From Ehretia macrophylla (Eukaryota > Streptophyta > Magnoliopsida > Boraginales > Ehretiaceae), in the NCBI GenBank assembly GCA_037974665.1, contig CM075775.1, positions 65,939,311-66,003,310 of the forward strand: DNA of 64,000 bases, given 5' to 3'. Within the stretch, counting starts at the first letter, position 1; the number at the start of each line of letters is the position of its first letter. The notes below the pieces were generated by a model. It saw nothing but the letters and a program-made list of their open reading frames with translations. It was not told the DNA's origin and did no database searches. Shown here piece by piece: positions 37,718 to 49,759 of the stretch. A program made the position numbers and the translations under genes.

Positions 37718-38274
37718 GTCATGTTGAGGGCACAATTCCTTTATGTGTTAACGGTTCACAGTTCCAGCTTAGAGAGATGGCCCATTTAGAAGGCCCAATG
37801 GGCTTAACGACAACCCATCTGCTTCAACAACGTAGCATCCTCGCAAGATGTGATATCAACGCGTTGTAGGGCCCTCTAATGTCCCGCAAGTAAGGTTGTC
37901 ATCCTTTTAATAGCTCATGACGTACGATTCGAAACGGAAAAACAGACCAAAAATAGAAAAGTGGCCCGAAACTAATGAAAATGTTCGATTTTGGACTCCA
38001 AAAAGGGCACAGAGAGCAAGCTGGCGGCCCCCGTCGTAGAGCACTCGGAGAGCTTTGCAACGGTATGCTGTGGTCCGCATAAATCCTTACAGATCCAAAG
38101 TTATGGGCACCGGAGCGATGGAGACTTGGTCATAAGCCCTACGCCCTCGGTTTGCTGGCCCAGCCTACACGTGAAGCGAAGTTGTCTTGCCCAAGATGCC
38201 GTGGGGTTCGATAATGGAAATGTGGTGGATAAAGTATCTTGGCAACCCTAACCCGCGCAAAAAAATTGAAATGG

Positions 38275-38393
38275 GGGGTGCAACACGAGGACTTCCTAGG
38301 GGGTTACCCATCCTAGTACTACTCTCGCCCAAGCACGCTTAACTTCGGAGTTCTGATGGGATCCGATGCATTAGTGCTGGTATGATCGCACCC
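38275..38393 (-). rRNA. 5S rRNA gene, copy 38
   Basis: Full length with only about 3 differences, all transitions; internal control region intact. A good candidate for an active copy. Confidence 0.97.
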
Positions 38394-38480
38394 GTCATGT
38401 TGTGGGCACAATTCCTTTATGTGTTAACGGTTCACAGTCCCAGCCTAGAGAGATGGCCCATTCAGAAGGCCTAATGGGCC
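38394..38480 (-). promoter_or_regulatory. Upstream control region of 5S copy 38 (typical of - strand copies)
   Basis: Read on the - strand: C at -1, GTGCCC... with its GC at about -12, ATAAAGG at about -27, and TGGGCC motifs between about -62 and -87. The first three match known plant 5S upstream signals; the TGGGCC pair is an additional conserved feature. Confidence 0.7.
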
Positions 38481-38949
38481 TAACGACAACCCATCCGCTT
38501 CAACAACACAGCATCCTCACAAGACTTTATATCGACGCATTGTAGGGCCCTCAAATGTCCCGCGAGTAAGGTTGTCGTCCTTTTAGCAGCTGACGACGTA
38601 CGATCCGAGACGAAAAAACATAGCAAAAATAGAAAAGTGGCCCGAAACTGATGAAACGTTCGATTTTAGGCTCCAAAAAGGGCACAGCGAGCTAGCTGGC
38701 TGACCCCGTTGTAGAGCTCTCGGAGAGCTTTGCGACGGTATGCTGTGCGCCGCGTAACTCCTTACGGATCAAAAGTTATGGGCACCAGAGTGACGGAGAC
38801 TTGGTCACAAGCCCTATGCCCTCGGTTTGCTGGCCCAGCCTCCACGTGAAGCGAAGTTATCTTGCCCAAGTTGCCGTGGGATTTGATAATAGAAATGTGG
38901 TGGATAAAGTATCTTGGCAACCCTAACCGGAGCAAAAAAAATTGAAAAG

Positions 38950-39068
38950 GGGGTGCAACACAAGGACTTCCCAGGGGGTTACCCATCCTAGTACTACTCT
39001 CGCCCAAGGACGCTTAACTTCGGAGTTCTGATGGGATCCAGTGCATTAGTGCTGGTATGATCGCACCT
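38950..39068 (-). rRNA. 5S rRNA gene, copy 39
   Basis: Full length; about 5 differences. Confidence 0.96.
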
Positions 39069-39625
39069 GTCATGTTGAGGGCACAATTCCTTTATGTGTT
39101 AACGGTTCACAGTCCCAACCTAGAGAGATGGCCCATTTAGAAGGCACAATGGGCTTAACGACAACCCATCCACTTCAACAACGTAGCAACCTTGGAAGAC
39201 GTGATATCGACGCGTTGTAGGGCCCTCTACTATCCCGCGAGTAAGGTTGTCGTGCTTTTAACAGCTCACGACGTACGATACGGGACAAAAAAACAGAGCA
39301 AAAATAGAAAAGTTGCCCGAAACTGATGAAAACGTTCGATTTGGGCTCCAAAAAGGGCCCAGCGAGCAAGCTAGTTGCCCCCGTCGAAGAGCTCTCGCAA
39401 AGCATTGCTAAGGTATTTTGTGCGTCGCGTAAATGTTTACGGATAAAAAGTTATGGGCACCAGAGCGACGGAGATCTGATCACAAGCTCTACGCCCTCGG
39501 TTTGCTGGCCCAGCCTCCATGTGAAGTGAAGTTGTCTTGCCCAAGGTGCCGGGGGATTCGATAATAGAAATTTGGTGGATAAAGTATATTGGCAACCCTA
39601 ACCGGAGAAAAAAAAATTGAAAAGG

Positions 39626-39744
39626 GGGGTGCAACACGAGGACTTCCCAGGGGGTCACCTATCCTAGTACTACTCTCGCCCTTGCACGCTTAACTTCGGA
39701 GTTCTGATGGGATCCGGTGCATTGGTACTGGTATGATCGCACCC
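39626..39744 (-). rRNA. 5S rRNA gene, copy 40
   Basis: Full length; about 5 differences, some shared with copy 31. Confidence 0.96.
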
Positions 39745-40301
39745 GACATGTTGAGGGCACAATTCCTTTATGTGTTAACGGTTCATAGTCCCAGCCAAGA
39801 GAGATGGCCCATTCTGAAGGCCCAATGGGCTTAACGACAACCCATCCGCTTTAACAACGCAGCATCCTTACAAGATGTGATATCGACGCGTTGTAGGGCC
39901 CTCTAATATCCTGCGAGTAAGGTTGTCGTACTTTTAACAGCTCACGATGTACGATCCAGAGTGGAAAAATAGAGCAAAAATAGTAAAGTGGCTTGAAACT
40001 GACGAAAATGTTCGATTTTGGGTTCCAAAAAGGGCACAGCGAGCAAGCTGGCTGCCCCCATCGTAGATCTCTTGGAGTGCTTTGCAACGGTATGCTGTGC
40101 GCCGCGTAAATCTCTACGGATCAAAAGTTGTGGGCACCGGAGCAATGGAGACTTGGTCATAAGCCCTACGGCCTCGGTTTACTGGCTTAGCCTCCACGTC
40201 AAGCGAAGTTGTCTTGCCAAAAGTGCCGTGGGGTTCGATAATAGAAATGTGGTGGATAAAGCATATTGGCAACCCAAACCGAAGAAAAAAAATTGAAAAG
40301 G

Positions 40302-40420
40302 GGGGTGCAACACGAGGACTTCCTAGGGGGTCACCCATCCTAGTATTACTATCGCCCAAGCACGCTTAACTTCGGAGTTCTGATGGGATCCGGTGCATTA
40401 GTGCTGGTATGATCGTACCC
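40302..40420 (-). rRNA. 5S rRNA gene, copy 41
   Basis: Full length; about 4 differences. Confidence 0.96.
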
Positions 40421-40976
40421 GTCATGTTGTGGGCACAATTCCTTTATGTGTTAACGGTTCAGAGTCCCAGCCTAGAGAGATGGCCCATTCAGAAGGCCTA
40501 ATGGGCTTAACGACAACCCATCCGCTTCAACAACGCCGCATCCTCGCAAGACGTGATATCGACGCATTGTAGGGCCCTCTAATGTCCCGCTAGTAAGGTT
40601 GTCGTCCTTTTCAAAACTCATGACGTACGATCCAGGACGGACAAACAGAGCAAAAATAGAAAGAAGCCCGAAACTGATGAAAGCGTTCGATTTTGGGCTC
40701 CAAAAAGGGCACAGCGAGCAAGCTAGCTACCCCCGTCGTAGATCTCTTGGAGAGCATTACAAAGGTATGCTGTGCGCCACGTAACTTTTTACGGATAAAA
40801 ATTTATGGGCACCGGAGCGACGGAGACCTGGTCACAAGCCCTACGCCCTCGGTTTGCTGGTCCAGCCTCCACGTGAAGCGAAGTTGTCTTGCCCAAGGTG
40901 CCGTGGGGTTCGTTAATAGAAATGTGGTCAATAAAGTATCTTGGCAACCCTAACCGGAGAAAAAAAATTGAAAAGA

Positions 40977-41095
40977 GGGGTGCAACACGAGGACTTCCTA
41001 GGGGGTCACCCATCCTAGTACTACTCTCGCCCAAGCACGCTTAACTTCGGAGTTCTGATGGGATCCGATGCATTAGTGCTGGTATGATCGCACCC
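40977..41095 (-). rRNA. 5S rRNA gene, copy 42
   Basis: Full length with only two transitions from the window consensus; tied with copy 4 as the best preserved. Confidence 0.97.
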
Positions 41096-41615
41096 GTCAT
41101 GTTGAGGGCACAATTCCTTTATGTGTTAACGGTTCACAGTCCCAGCCTGGAGAGATGGCACATTCAAAAGACCTAATGGGCTTAACGACAACCCATCCAC
41201 TTCAACAACGCAGCATCCTCGCAAGACGTGATATCGATGAATTGTAGGACTCTCTAATGTCCCGCGAGTAAGGTTGTCGTCCTTTTAATAGCTCACGACG
41301 TACGATCCGGGACGGAAAAACATAGCAAAAATAGAAAATTGGCCCAAAACTGATGAAAACGATCGATTTTGGGCTCCGTTAAGGGCACAGCAAGCAAGCT
41401 AGCTACCCCTGTCGTAGAGCTCTTAGAGAGCTTTCCAACGGTATGCTGTATGCCGCGTAACTCCTTACGGATCAAATGTTATAGGTACCAGAGCGACGGA
41501 GACTTGGTCACAAGCCCCAAGCCCTCGGTTTGCTGGACCAGCCTCTACGTGAAGCGAAGTTGTCTTGCCCAAGGTGCCGTGGGATTCGGTAATAGGAATG
41601 TGGTGGATAAAGTAC

Positions 41616-42548
41616 CTGTTGATCTTAGCTTATCAATGTGTACCTGCTTAAGATTTGGTTGGTTCATTTTACTTAGCCTTTACCTAATACTTTATAATCC
41701 TATTATAGATACTAGTAGTAATATTAGCAAAATGATTATAGTAATGTCTAGTGTCTGTCTAGTTATCATCTGTACAAACCAAAATTAGACCCCAAATTAC
41801 AACGGGGGTCTTTTATATTACAAACAACAAGCAACATAAAAGAAATAGTCTTCAAGTAGCATGGAGTTCACAAGTAGCCATAATCACGTAAAGCACATAA
41901 GACCGGCAATCACTCCAAGGAATCATCGTTAGGCACGTCGTCCTTGGGTACCTGTTCTTGATCTTCTTCACCTGAGATGATAAAAGAGGGTGAGTCCTTA
42001 TGAACTCAGCAAGGGGGAACGAGAAATAGGTTTTGAAACTCATTTTCCGGTTCAACTTATGAAAATCCTTTTTGCAAGCATGAATATAACACAATTAAGT
42101 ACATAACAATAATATAAAGTAAAGGAACACAATTACCAGTCTTTCCTCCCCGAGGTTCTCTAGGAACCAAGCGAGAGTACTTACACATATAGAAAAGGAT
42201 ACGGTGAGCTTTTGCTCTCAGTTGTTGCGGCCGACTTCAAATCATCCCCTTAACACGCCAGGTGGGTGTACTCCGGATGTACCCTGAAATCCTACGACCC
42301 AACTCTCCGAGGAAGTCAAGCCCCCAAGCGAGAGAGGGAATTGGACAGTGGTAGTCACAGGTGCACCGGCAAGCCCGATGCCGCCCGGTGTGCGTGATCG
42401 CTACCACGCCAAACTGAAAGGTTGCAACCTTGTATGCAATGCACATTTATGACATTTAATATATCACATTAGGAAGACAACAAAGTAGGTTGCCTCCGGA
42501 CAGTCATAAGATTGCACATTGACAAGTAAACAAGCGAGGCACGAATAG
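41616..42548 (-). mobile_element. Fragment B, left part: LTR of the element A family
   Basis: Begins mid-LTR at CCTGTTGATCTTA, which corresponds to about position 25666 of element A's LTR, and stays collinear with it (for example the AACGGGGGTCTTTTA segment). It lacks the outer several hundred bases of the LTR. It is interrupted at 42548 by element C. Divergence from the A LTRs is clearly higher than between the two A LTRs, so it is an older insertion or another subfamily. No internal region is present. Confidence 0.85.
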
Positions 42549-44833
42549 TGTCACGCCCTGACCCGACCCCGCAAAAGGCCAAGCCCGGACCCAACACACG
42601 GACGGAGTCTCCTCTGTACCGCGGACGATTCGAAAACCCTAAAATCAACATAATACTTGCGAAAGCCATAAAACAATTAAAACAAGCCAACTTTCTTTGA
42701 AACATACATTCCTTCTTAACCAACTTTGCAACCCAAAAATGATATTCATACTACACAAGTATTTATGACACTAATCAATTCCATTAGCATGCATTTCCTT
42801 ACTAGTCACAAGAGTATAAGTTTACAACTTTACTTTTTTTCAACTTATACAACATAAGACCGTAGAGGTCTCAAACTAGAAAATACATACAAGGCTACAA
42901 GCCTCAAAATTAAGCGACTTCCAAGCAACATACATATCAAGCAAGGCTCTCACAAAATCTGGTAACCAACCACCAGCAAAGCAAAGAAGTGCTATCACGG
43001 GAACACCTCCACCTGTTCCTCCTCCTCAATTACCTCAAGAGGGTCTGCTTCAACTACTCCTGTAAAAATATAGTATAGAGAGGAATGAGCAAAAACTATT
43101 GCTCAGCGAGGGCAATTGGTCTCAAGGACGGAGATGAGAGGAGTATGCAATGCAATTAGCCAAGCAATGCATACAAATATCACATAGAGATACAATAAGC
43201 CATCAATAAAGCAAGGCAAGTATTTAAAGCTGTAAACACTCATTCAAAGGATATGATACTCTTTTCACGACCAACTTTCAATCACAAATTCGATGACGAC
43301 GCGCCGACCCAAACCACCTTATAACACCAGTTTGGAATACCCCGGAAGTATCCATCAATCTACGACCTAAATCTCCCTGGGAGGCAACCCAAGCGAGAAA
43401 AGGGAATAGCAGCGGAGCTAGAGCAACCAACACTGGCAACCCGAGGCTACCCAGAGAGGCCCATCACTCACGCGCGAGACACTATGCAATGCAAGACTCG
43501 ATACAAGGCGATAAACAAGCGATAAAGCCACACGTGGGAGAATAACAAAGTAGGTTACTCTCGCACGCAATAGCAACAATTGATAAGCATTTCAATCCAA
43601 ATCAATTCAAACAAGTATTTCAAGCAACCCTAAGCATTCTATAGGCATAAAATCAAGAAAACAAGCAAAAAACACAAATTGGCCCCAACTATCAAAACAC
43701 TACCATTTCCAAACGAGCCATAAGTTCTAGAAACCGACTTCGCTAATCCTCCTAGGTCACTATAAGGCACGTCTAAAGACCCTGAAACCTTACTTAACCC
43801 TAGAATTCACACAAAGTCCCGTTTTCCCCCTTTGCTCGTTTGAACTACAACTATACCAACCAAACACCCAACCAACGCCATAATCGCACCAAAAGTGCTT
43901 CCATGGCCTCCTGAAACAATGCCAACACGCAAAATGAGAAAATGCCAAACTCGACCTAAATGACCCCGACTTTCACCAAGGCTTAATTCCCGTTTTTTCC
44001 ATTACGCAACCCAAACAAACCATGCATTTAGGCATTCTAGCACACCTAGCACAATTCTACATCAACGGACAGCATAACAGAACAACTTCATCGTTCCAAG
44101 GGTTTACTATTCACAAAACACTATTCAACAATCAATTTAAATTACAATCTCAACATTTAACCGCAAAAAATGTTAAAAAGCTATAAATACATGTTCTACA
44201 ATCAACGAGGAACATTCTAGAAGCATGAAAACGCATTAATCAACAATCAACGGATAAAATCTAAAAATTACAAAGTTAATATACACAACTTTTAAATGCG
44301 AAAATAACGTGCTTCCCTCACCTTAGGCACTCTTAGTCGCTAGGAAAACAACGCTGGATGGCTCGGTAACAACCCCGCACAAGCTCACGCGAAGATTGGA
44401 AGTTTTGAAAGTTGAAAATGACTTTTTTTCTCTTCAATATTTTCGGCCAGCACAAGGTTCTGTTTTCAGCTGGTTTTTTTTTTATTTTGCTAAGTTAAAA
44501 GCTTATTAGGTGACAGGTTAGGTCAAAGTTGGTCAAGGCTTGGTCAATTACTTAAAACTTGGTCAAATGGCCTTATTTTGTGCACTTTAAAGCCATTTTA
44601 ACTAAGGAAATATTAATTATAGCTAACAACAATTAAAATATAAAATTTAAGTCATCTAAATACTAGTTTCACTATTTGCTGAGGACTAGAAACCGTTCTC
44701 TAGCTGTCGCTCCCTAAATGCAATGCACGTTGCAACGGCAAGAAAGTAACAATTAATTCTCAAAGAATTTAAGGAAATACAATTTTCAAAATAATAAACA
44801 AGGAATTTTCACATTCCAGGCTCGGGTATTACA
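42549..44833 (-). repeat. Element C, 3' LTR
   Basis: Starts TGTCACGCCCTGACCCGACC and ends TCGGGTATTACA; about 2,285 bp. It matches 57860-60146 throughout. The conserved hairpin (TGAGCA...TGCTCA) is at 43086-43105. No gene is seen. Confidence 0.93.
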
Positions 44834-44851
44834 CCCTCTCCCCCTTAAAAC
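44834..44851 (-). other. Element C polypurine tract
   Basis: TTTTAAGGGGGAGAGGG on the - strand abuts the 3' LTR. The adjoining ACAATTGCG...GCAATTCTT segment is shared with element D. Confidence 0.85.
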
Positions 44852-46533
44852 AATTGCGCCCACGCAATTCTTACCTGGTCAACAAACAACTCCGGATAGT
44901 GATCCCGAACTTGGTCCTCTCTTTCCCAAGTTGCTTCCTCAAACCCATGATGATTCCACAGAACCTTTACTAACGGAATACTCTTTCTGCGAAGCTCCTG
45001 AACTTTTCGATCCACAATTCGAATCGGTTTCTCTTCATAAGACAACTTCTCTTCAATATGCAAAGACTCTGGTTCAAGTACATGTGAAGGGTCTGGATGA
45101 TACTTCTTTAACATAGACACGTGGAACACATCGTGCAGTCTCGACAAGCTCGGAGGCAAAGCTAACCGATAAGCCAAAGGACCTACCTTTTCGGTGATCT
45201 CATACGGACCCACATACCTATGACTAAGTTTCCCGCTCTTACCGTGCCGAATCAATCCCTTCCGAGGAGAAATCTTAAGAAACACCCAATCTCCCAAATC
45301 AAACTCAAGATCTCGACGGTGCTTATCCGCATAACTCTTCTGACGACTCTGAGCTGTAAGCATACACTGGCGAATAAGGTGAACATTATCTACCATCTTA
45401 ATCATCTCAGGTAACACAGTCGGATAAACTGTTCTCATCTCTCCAACCTCTTCCCAATATAACGAGGATACGTATTTCCGACCATACAGTGCCTCATAGG
45501 GAGCCATACCTATAGTAGATTGATAACTATTATTGTAGGTGAACTCCGCTAAAGGCAAAAACTTCTCCCAGTTCTTCCCAAAGTCTAGCACACATGCCCG
45601 AAGCATGTCTTCTAAGATCTTGATGGTTCTCTCAGACTGGCCATCAGTTTGTGGATGATATGCTGTACTGAAGCTCAACTTAGTTCCCAGGGCCTCTTGC
45701 AACTTCTGCCAAAAACGAGATATGAATCTGGGATCTCTATCTGACACTATACTCTGTGGCACACCATGCAATCTCACAATATTAGCAACATAAAGCTCAG
45801 CTAGCTTATCAAGGCTATCCTGTTTGTTCACGGGAATAAAATGTGTAACTTTAGTCAAGCGGTCCACAACAACCCAAACAGAATCACATCCTCTCAGAGA
45901 TCTAGGAAGATCCGTCACAAGGACCATTCCTATATGTACCCAGTTCCATTGCGGAATCGACAACGGCTGTAGAAGTCTGGCTGGCCTCTGATGCTCAACT
46001 TTAACCCTCTGACAAGTCAAACATCTGGATACATACCCAGCAATCTCCCTCTTCATATTGTTCCACCAGAAGTGTTGTTTCAAATCTCTATACATTTTAG
46101 TACTGCCCGGGTGAATCGTATACCTCGAATTATGTGCCTCGGACAGGATCTCATTCTTCAAAGTCGGATCACCAGGAACACATACTCTGTCCCTGAATCT
46201 AAAGATACCATCTGCATGTAATTTAAACTCCGACTCTCCCCCTTTTGATTTTTCTTGGATCTTCATGATGTGAGGATCAGTCTTCTAAGCCTCTCTGATC
46301 TGTGCTAGCAACCCTGACTGAATCTGCAAACTAGCAAATCGAATCCCTACCTCAGTAGCTTCTGGCTTCCATGAACAAATTTCTTCCAAAGTCTCCCAAT
46401 CCTTGATAATTAAGCTTGCAACAGTAGCCTTTCGGCTCAAAGCATCAGCAACAACATTTGCCTTACCTGGCACATAGTTTATAGAACAGTTGTAACCACT
46501 CAATAGCTCCAGCCATCTCCGTTGCCTCATATT
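44850..46533 (-). pseudogene. Element C pol, distal part (RNase H tail, integrase, chromodomain)
   Basis: On the - strand: the RNase H tail with [18 protein letters not shown] near 46430-46490; the integrase zinc region near 46000-46100 (CLTCQRVK); the DDE core with DRDPRFISRFW near 45710-45750 and [13 protein letters not shown] near 45620-45660; the GPY/F-like end (KLSHRYVGPYEI); and a chromodomain near 44885-44985 (VLWNHHGFEEATWE). Chromodomains direct these elements to heterochromatin. The part is separated from the rest of pol by element D. Confidence 0.92.
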
Positions 46534-46538
46534 CAAAT

Positions 46539-49500
46539 TGTAACACCCCGATCCCTCTCGAGACCGGGAGTTCTATCAATCGATCTAAACACAACCCAAA
46601 CCAAACCCGGGCATAAATTTTCAAGGAAAACGGACGGAGTCTCCCCTGTTTATAGGCGAAATGTAAAACCTGTAATATCATATAAATGGACCACCACCGT
46701 GTCCAACCACACAAAACTTCCTCAAGACCATCAGAGCCTCGGTTCTCAACAATTTAAACTCAGCAAGTATACATACATTTCCAATTAGAAAACTAACCTA
46801 TCTTTTCATTTTGACAAGTATATTCAATCTAGGCAATTAAACCAAACTAAGCTACTGCATAAATAGACTATCATGCCATTCTAGTTCTTTTCTTTTGGAC
46901 ATTACAAACATGCATTTGAAGTTAAGTTATAATAACTAGATACATAATCTAACTTATCAAATTACTTCAACAATCTAACGAAACTTAAATTACATACTTT
47001 TAGCATTAAATACATACAACATATGAAAGCATATATCTTCACAACTTCGACACTCAAGCCACATAGGCACGCAAAACAACTCTTCAGGCAACAACTTCCA
47101 CGAAATCACGAACTTCCAGCTAACATGACATTTCCTGAAATGTGGTGGTGAGGAGTGAGTATACACAACACGTATACTCAGTAAGGGTGAGACAGATATC
47201 GAATTGGAGAGAAAGAAAGTCGTGCAATGCAAATAGACACAGCTAAGCAATAAAATCAATAAGAAAGCATTCAATACAAACGACAATATATTAAACATTC
47301 AAGAAAGCATTAACACAACCATTCAAAGCTATACCACACTCTGAAGGCTATGGTTCACTCTTACGAGCAATATACCATTTTACGAGCGATACATCAATCT
47401 CGAGCTTGATGTTGACAACGATGACAATAAGCGCGCATCCACCTTATAACACCAGTTTGGAATACCCCTGGAGTATCCATCAATTCTACGACCCAAATCT
47501 CCCTGGGAGGCAACCCAAGCGAAAAAAGGGAATAGCAGCGGAGCTAGAGCAACCAACACTGGCAACCCGAGGCTACCCAGAGAGGCCCATCACTCACGCG
47601 CGAGACACTATGCAATGCAAGACTCGATACAAGGCAATAAACGAGCGATAGCACAACAATACAAACTAGTGACAAGAAACGAGATAACAAGCAATCACAA
47701 TCAATACTAGCATACAACTAACTTTTCAAGCATAACAACACAGATAGAGGAGATAAACGAGATATCAAGCATTATTCAACAACTGTTAAACATTTCAATC
47801 AATAATCAACCCTAACAAGCGTAATAAGCATTAACAAGCATTTGCAATCAAACAAGTAACAAGAAGAACATCAACTAACATCATCAAGCAATAACAAGTA
47901 TTCTATAGGCATTATAAGCATTCTATAAGCATTATAAACATTCTATAAGCATTATAAACATTCTATAAGCATCATAAACATTCTATAATCAACATACTAT
48001 GAAATCACACAAAATTCCAAAAATGACCCCAACTTTCAAAACGCTACTACTTTCAAACGAGCCACGAGCTTTGGAAACTGACTTCACCAATCCTCCTAGG
48101 TCACTATAAGGCACGTCTAAAGACCCCGAAACTCTACTTTACCCTAGAATTCACGCAAAGTCCCGATTTCCCCCTTTGCTCGTTTGAACTACAACTATAC
48201 CAACCAAACACCCAACCAATGCCATAATCGCACCAAAAGTGCTTCCATGGCCTCCCGAAACAATGCCAACACGCAAAACGAGAAATCGCTAAACTCGACC
48301 TAAACGACCTCGACTTTCACCAAGGCGTTTTTCTCATTTTTTCCATTACGCAACCTAAACAAATCATATATTTAGACATTCTAGCATACCTAGCACCTTT
48401 TCACATCAACAGAAAGCATAACAGCGTAACTTCATCGAAACGAGGGTTTACTATTCACAATTTACTATTCATTACACAATTTATATTTCAATTTCAATAT
48501 TCAACCGCAGAAAATGTGAAAAAGCTATAAATACACGTTCTACAATTGCTAGAGAACATTCTTTAAGCAATGAAACGGACAAAATAACAACCTACAGTTA
48601 AATCACAAAAATTAAAGTTTACGTTCAATATTTTCAAATGCGCAAATAACGATGAAACCCTCACCTTAGACGCTCCTAGACGCTAGGAAAACCACGCTGG
48701 ATGCCTCGGAAACCACCCCGCACAAGCTCTCGCGAAGAAATTGAAGTTTGAAGTTGAAATGTTTTTTTTTTCTTTTTTCCTCCATGGTTTCAGCCATGGC
48801 CTTCTTATTTACTGATTTTTTGCTCTTTGTTTCGTATTTCACACTTAAATAAAAAAAAAATGACAAATGGTCAAAACTTCGGTCAACCCGCTAAACCAAA
48901 ACAGCTATGCGCGACCTTACGAAAACGGCCATAACTTCTTCTAGAAAACTCCAATTCACGAACGGTTTGAAGCCTCAGAAACTAGACTCATAGAGCTTTC
49001 CAACCATATATAATTTGCTCCCTAACTCTTCCCCAATTGGTTCAGATTTAATTTCAAAGTTGACCCAAAATTTGACTAACTTAACATTGCATTTTTAGGC
49101 TAAAACAACTAAGGATATATCAATTCTAGCTAACAACAATTAAATTATAAAATTTAAGGCACTAAAATACTAGTTTCACTATTTGCCGAGGACTCGAATT
49201 CATTCCTAACTATCTCTCTCGATATGCTATGCACTTTGCGTCAACCAAGAAGTGACAATTAAACCTCAAAGAATCTAAGAAATATATCATTTTTGGAAAG
49301 CATCATAGTTTAAAATTTACTCCGGCTCGGAGTTACTTTTCTCATTTATTTGAAAACCGTGTGATTTTAATGTAAGACAACCAAAACCGATTATTAAAAT
49401 AATCAAAACAATCAAGGTAATCAATATTCATTTAAAATAATTAATTTAACTATTTCTAGAACATTTTAAAGAATTATGAAGTAAATGTTAAGTTACAAAT

Positions 49501-49759
49501 GAACAAATAAATATAAACATGTAATCAAGTGCAATTAAATATTATCATTTAAGATGGCACTTAATTAAATACAAGAGAATAAATTCAATTACTATAATTA
49601 ATAGAAATAGATAATAGTCTTTTAATTATTCAATATACAATTACTAAATGCTTCCAAGAGAAATATTAAATTAGTGCATATTGGTTGATTTAACTAATTA
49701 AACATTTAATTAAATGCAGTCAAATGCTATTAAATGCATGCCGGGTTCGGGTTATCACA
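46539..49759 (-). repeat. Element D, 3' LTR
   Basis: TGTAACACCCCGATCCCTC to GGGTTATCACA, about 3,221 bp, nearly identical to 51401-54620. It shares blocks with element C's LTR, such as TTATAACACCAGTTTGGAAT. It contains the hairpin at 47156-47180 and a 20-bp tandem repeat at about 47899-47992. No gene is seen. Confidence 0.93.
47899..47992. repeat. 20-bp tandem repeat in D's 3' LTR
   Basis: Around five copies of ATTCTATAAGCATTATAAAC-like monomers. The other D LTR carries the same array; element C's LTR has a single monomer at the matching place (about 43633-43652). Confidence 0.85.

Larger units (their letters stand above)
37158..41615 (-). repeat. 5S rDNA tandem array, block 2 (6 genes with spacers)
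   Basis: The array resumes in the same orientation and unit phase after element A, with units of 675-676 bp. It ends inside a spacer at about 41615, where the GTGGATAAAGTA segment joins LTR sequence of fragment B. Confidence 0.96.
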
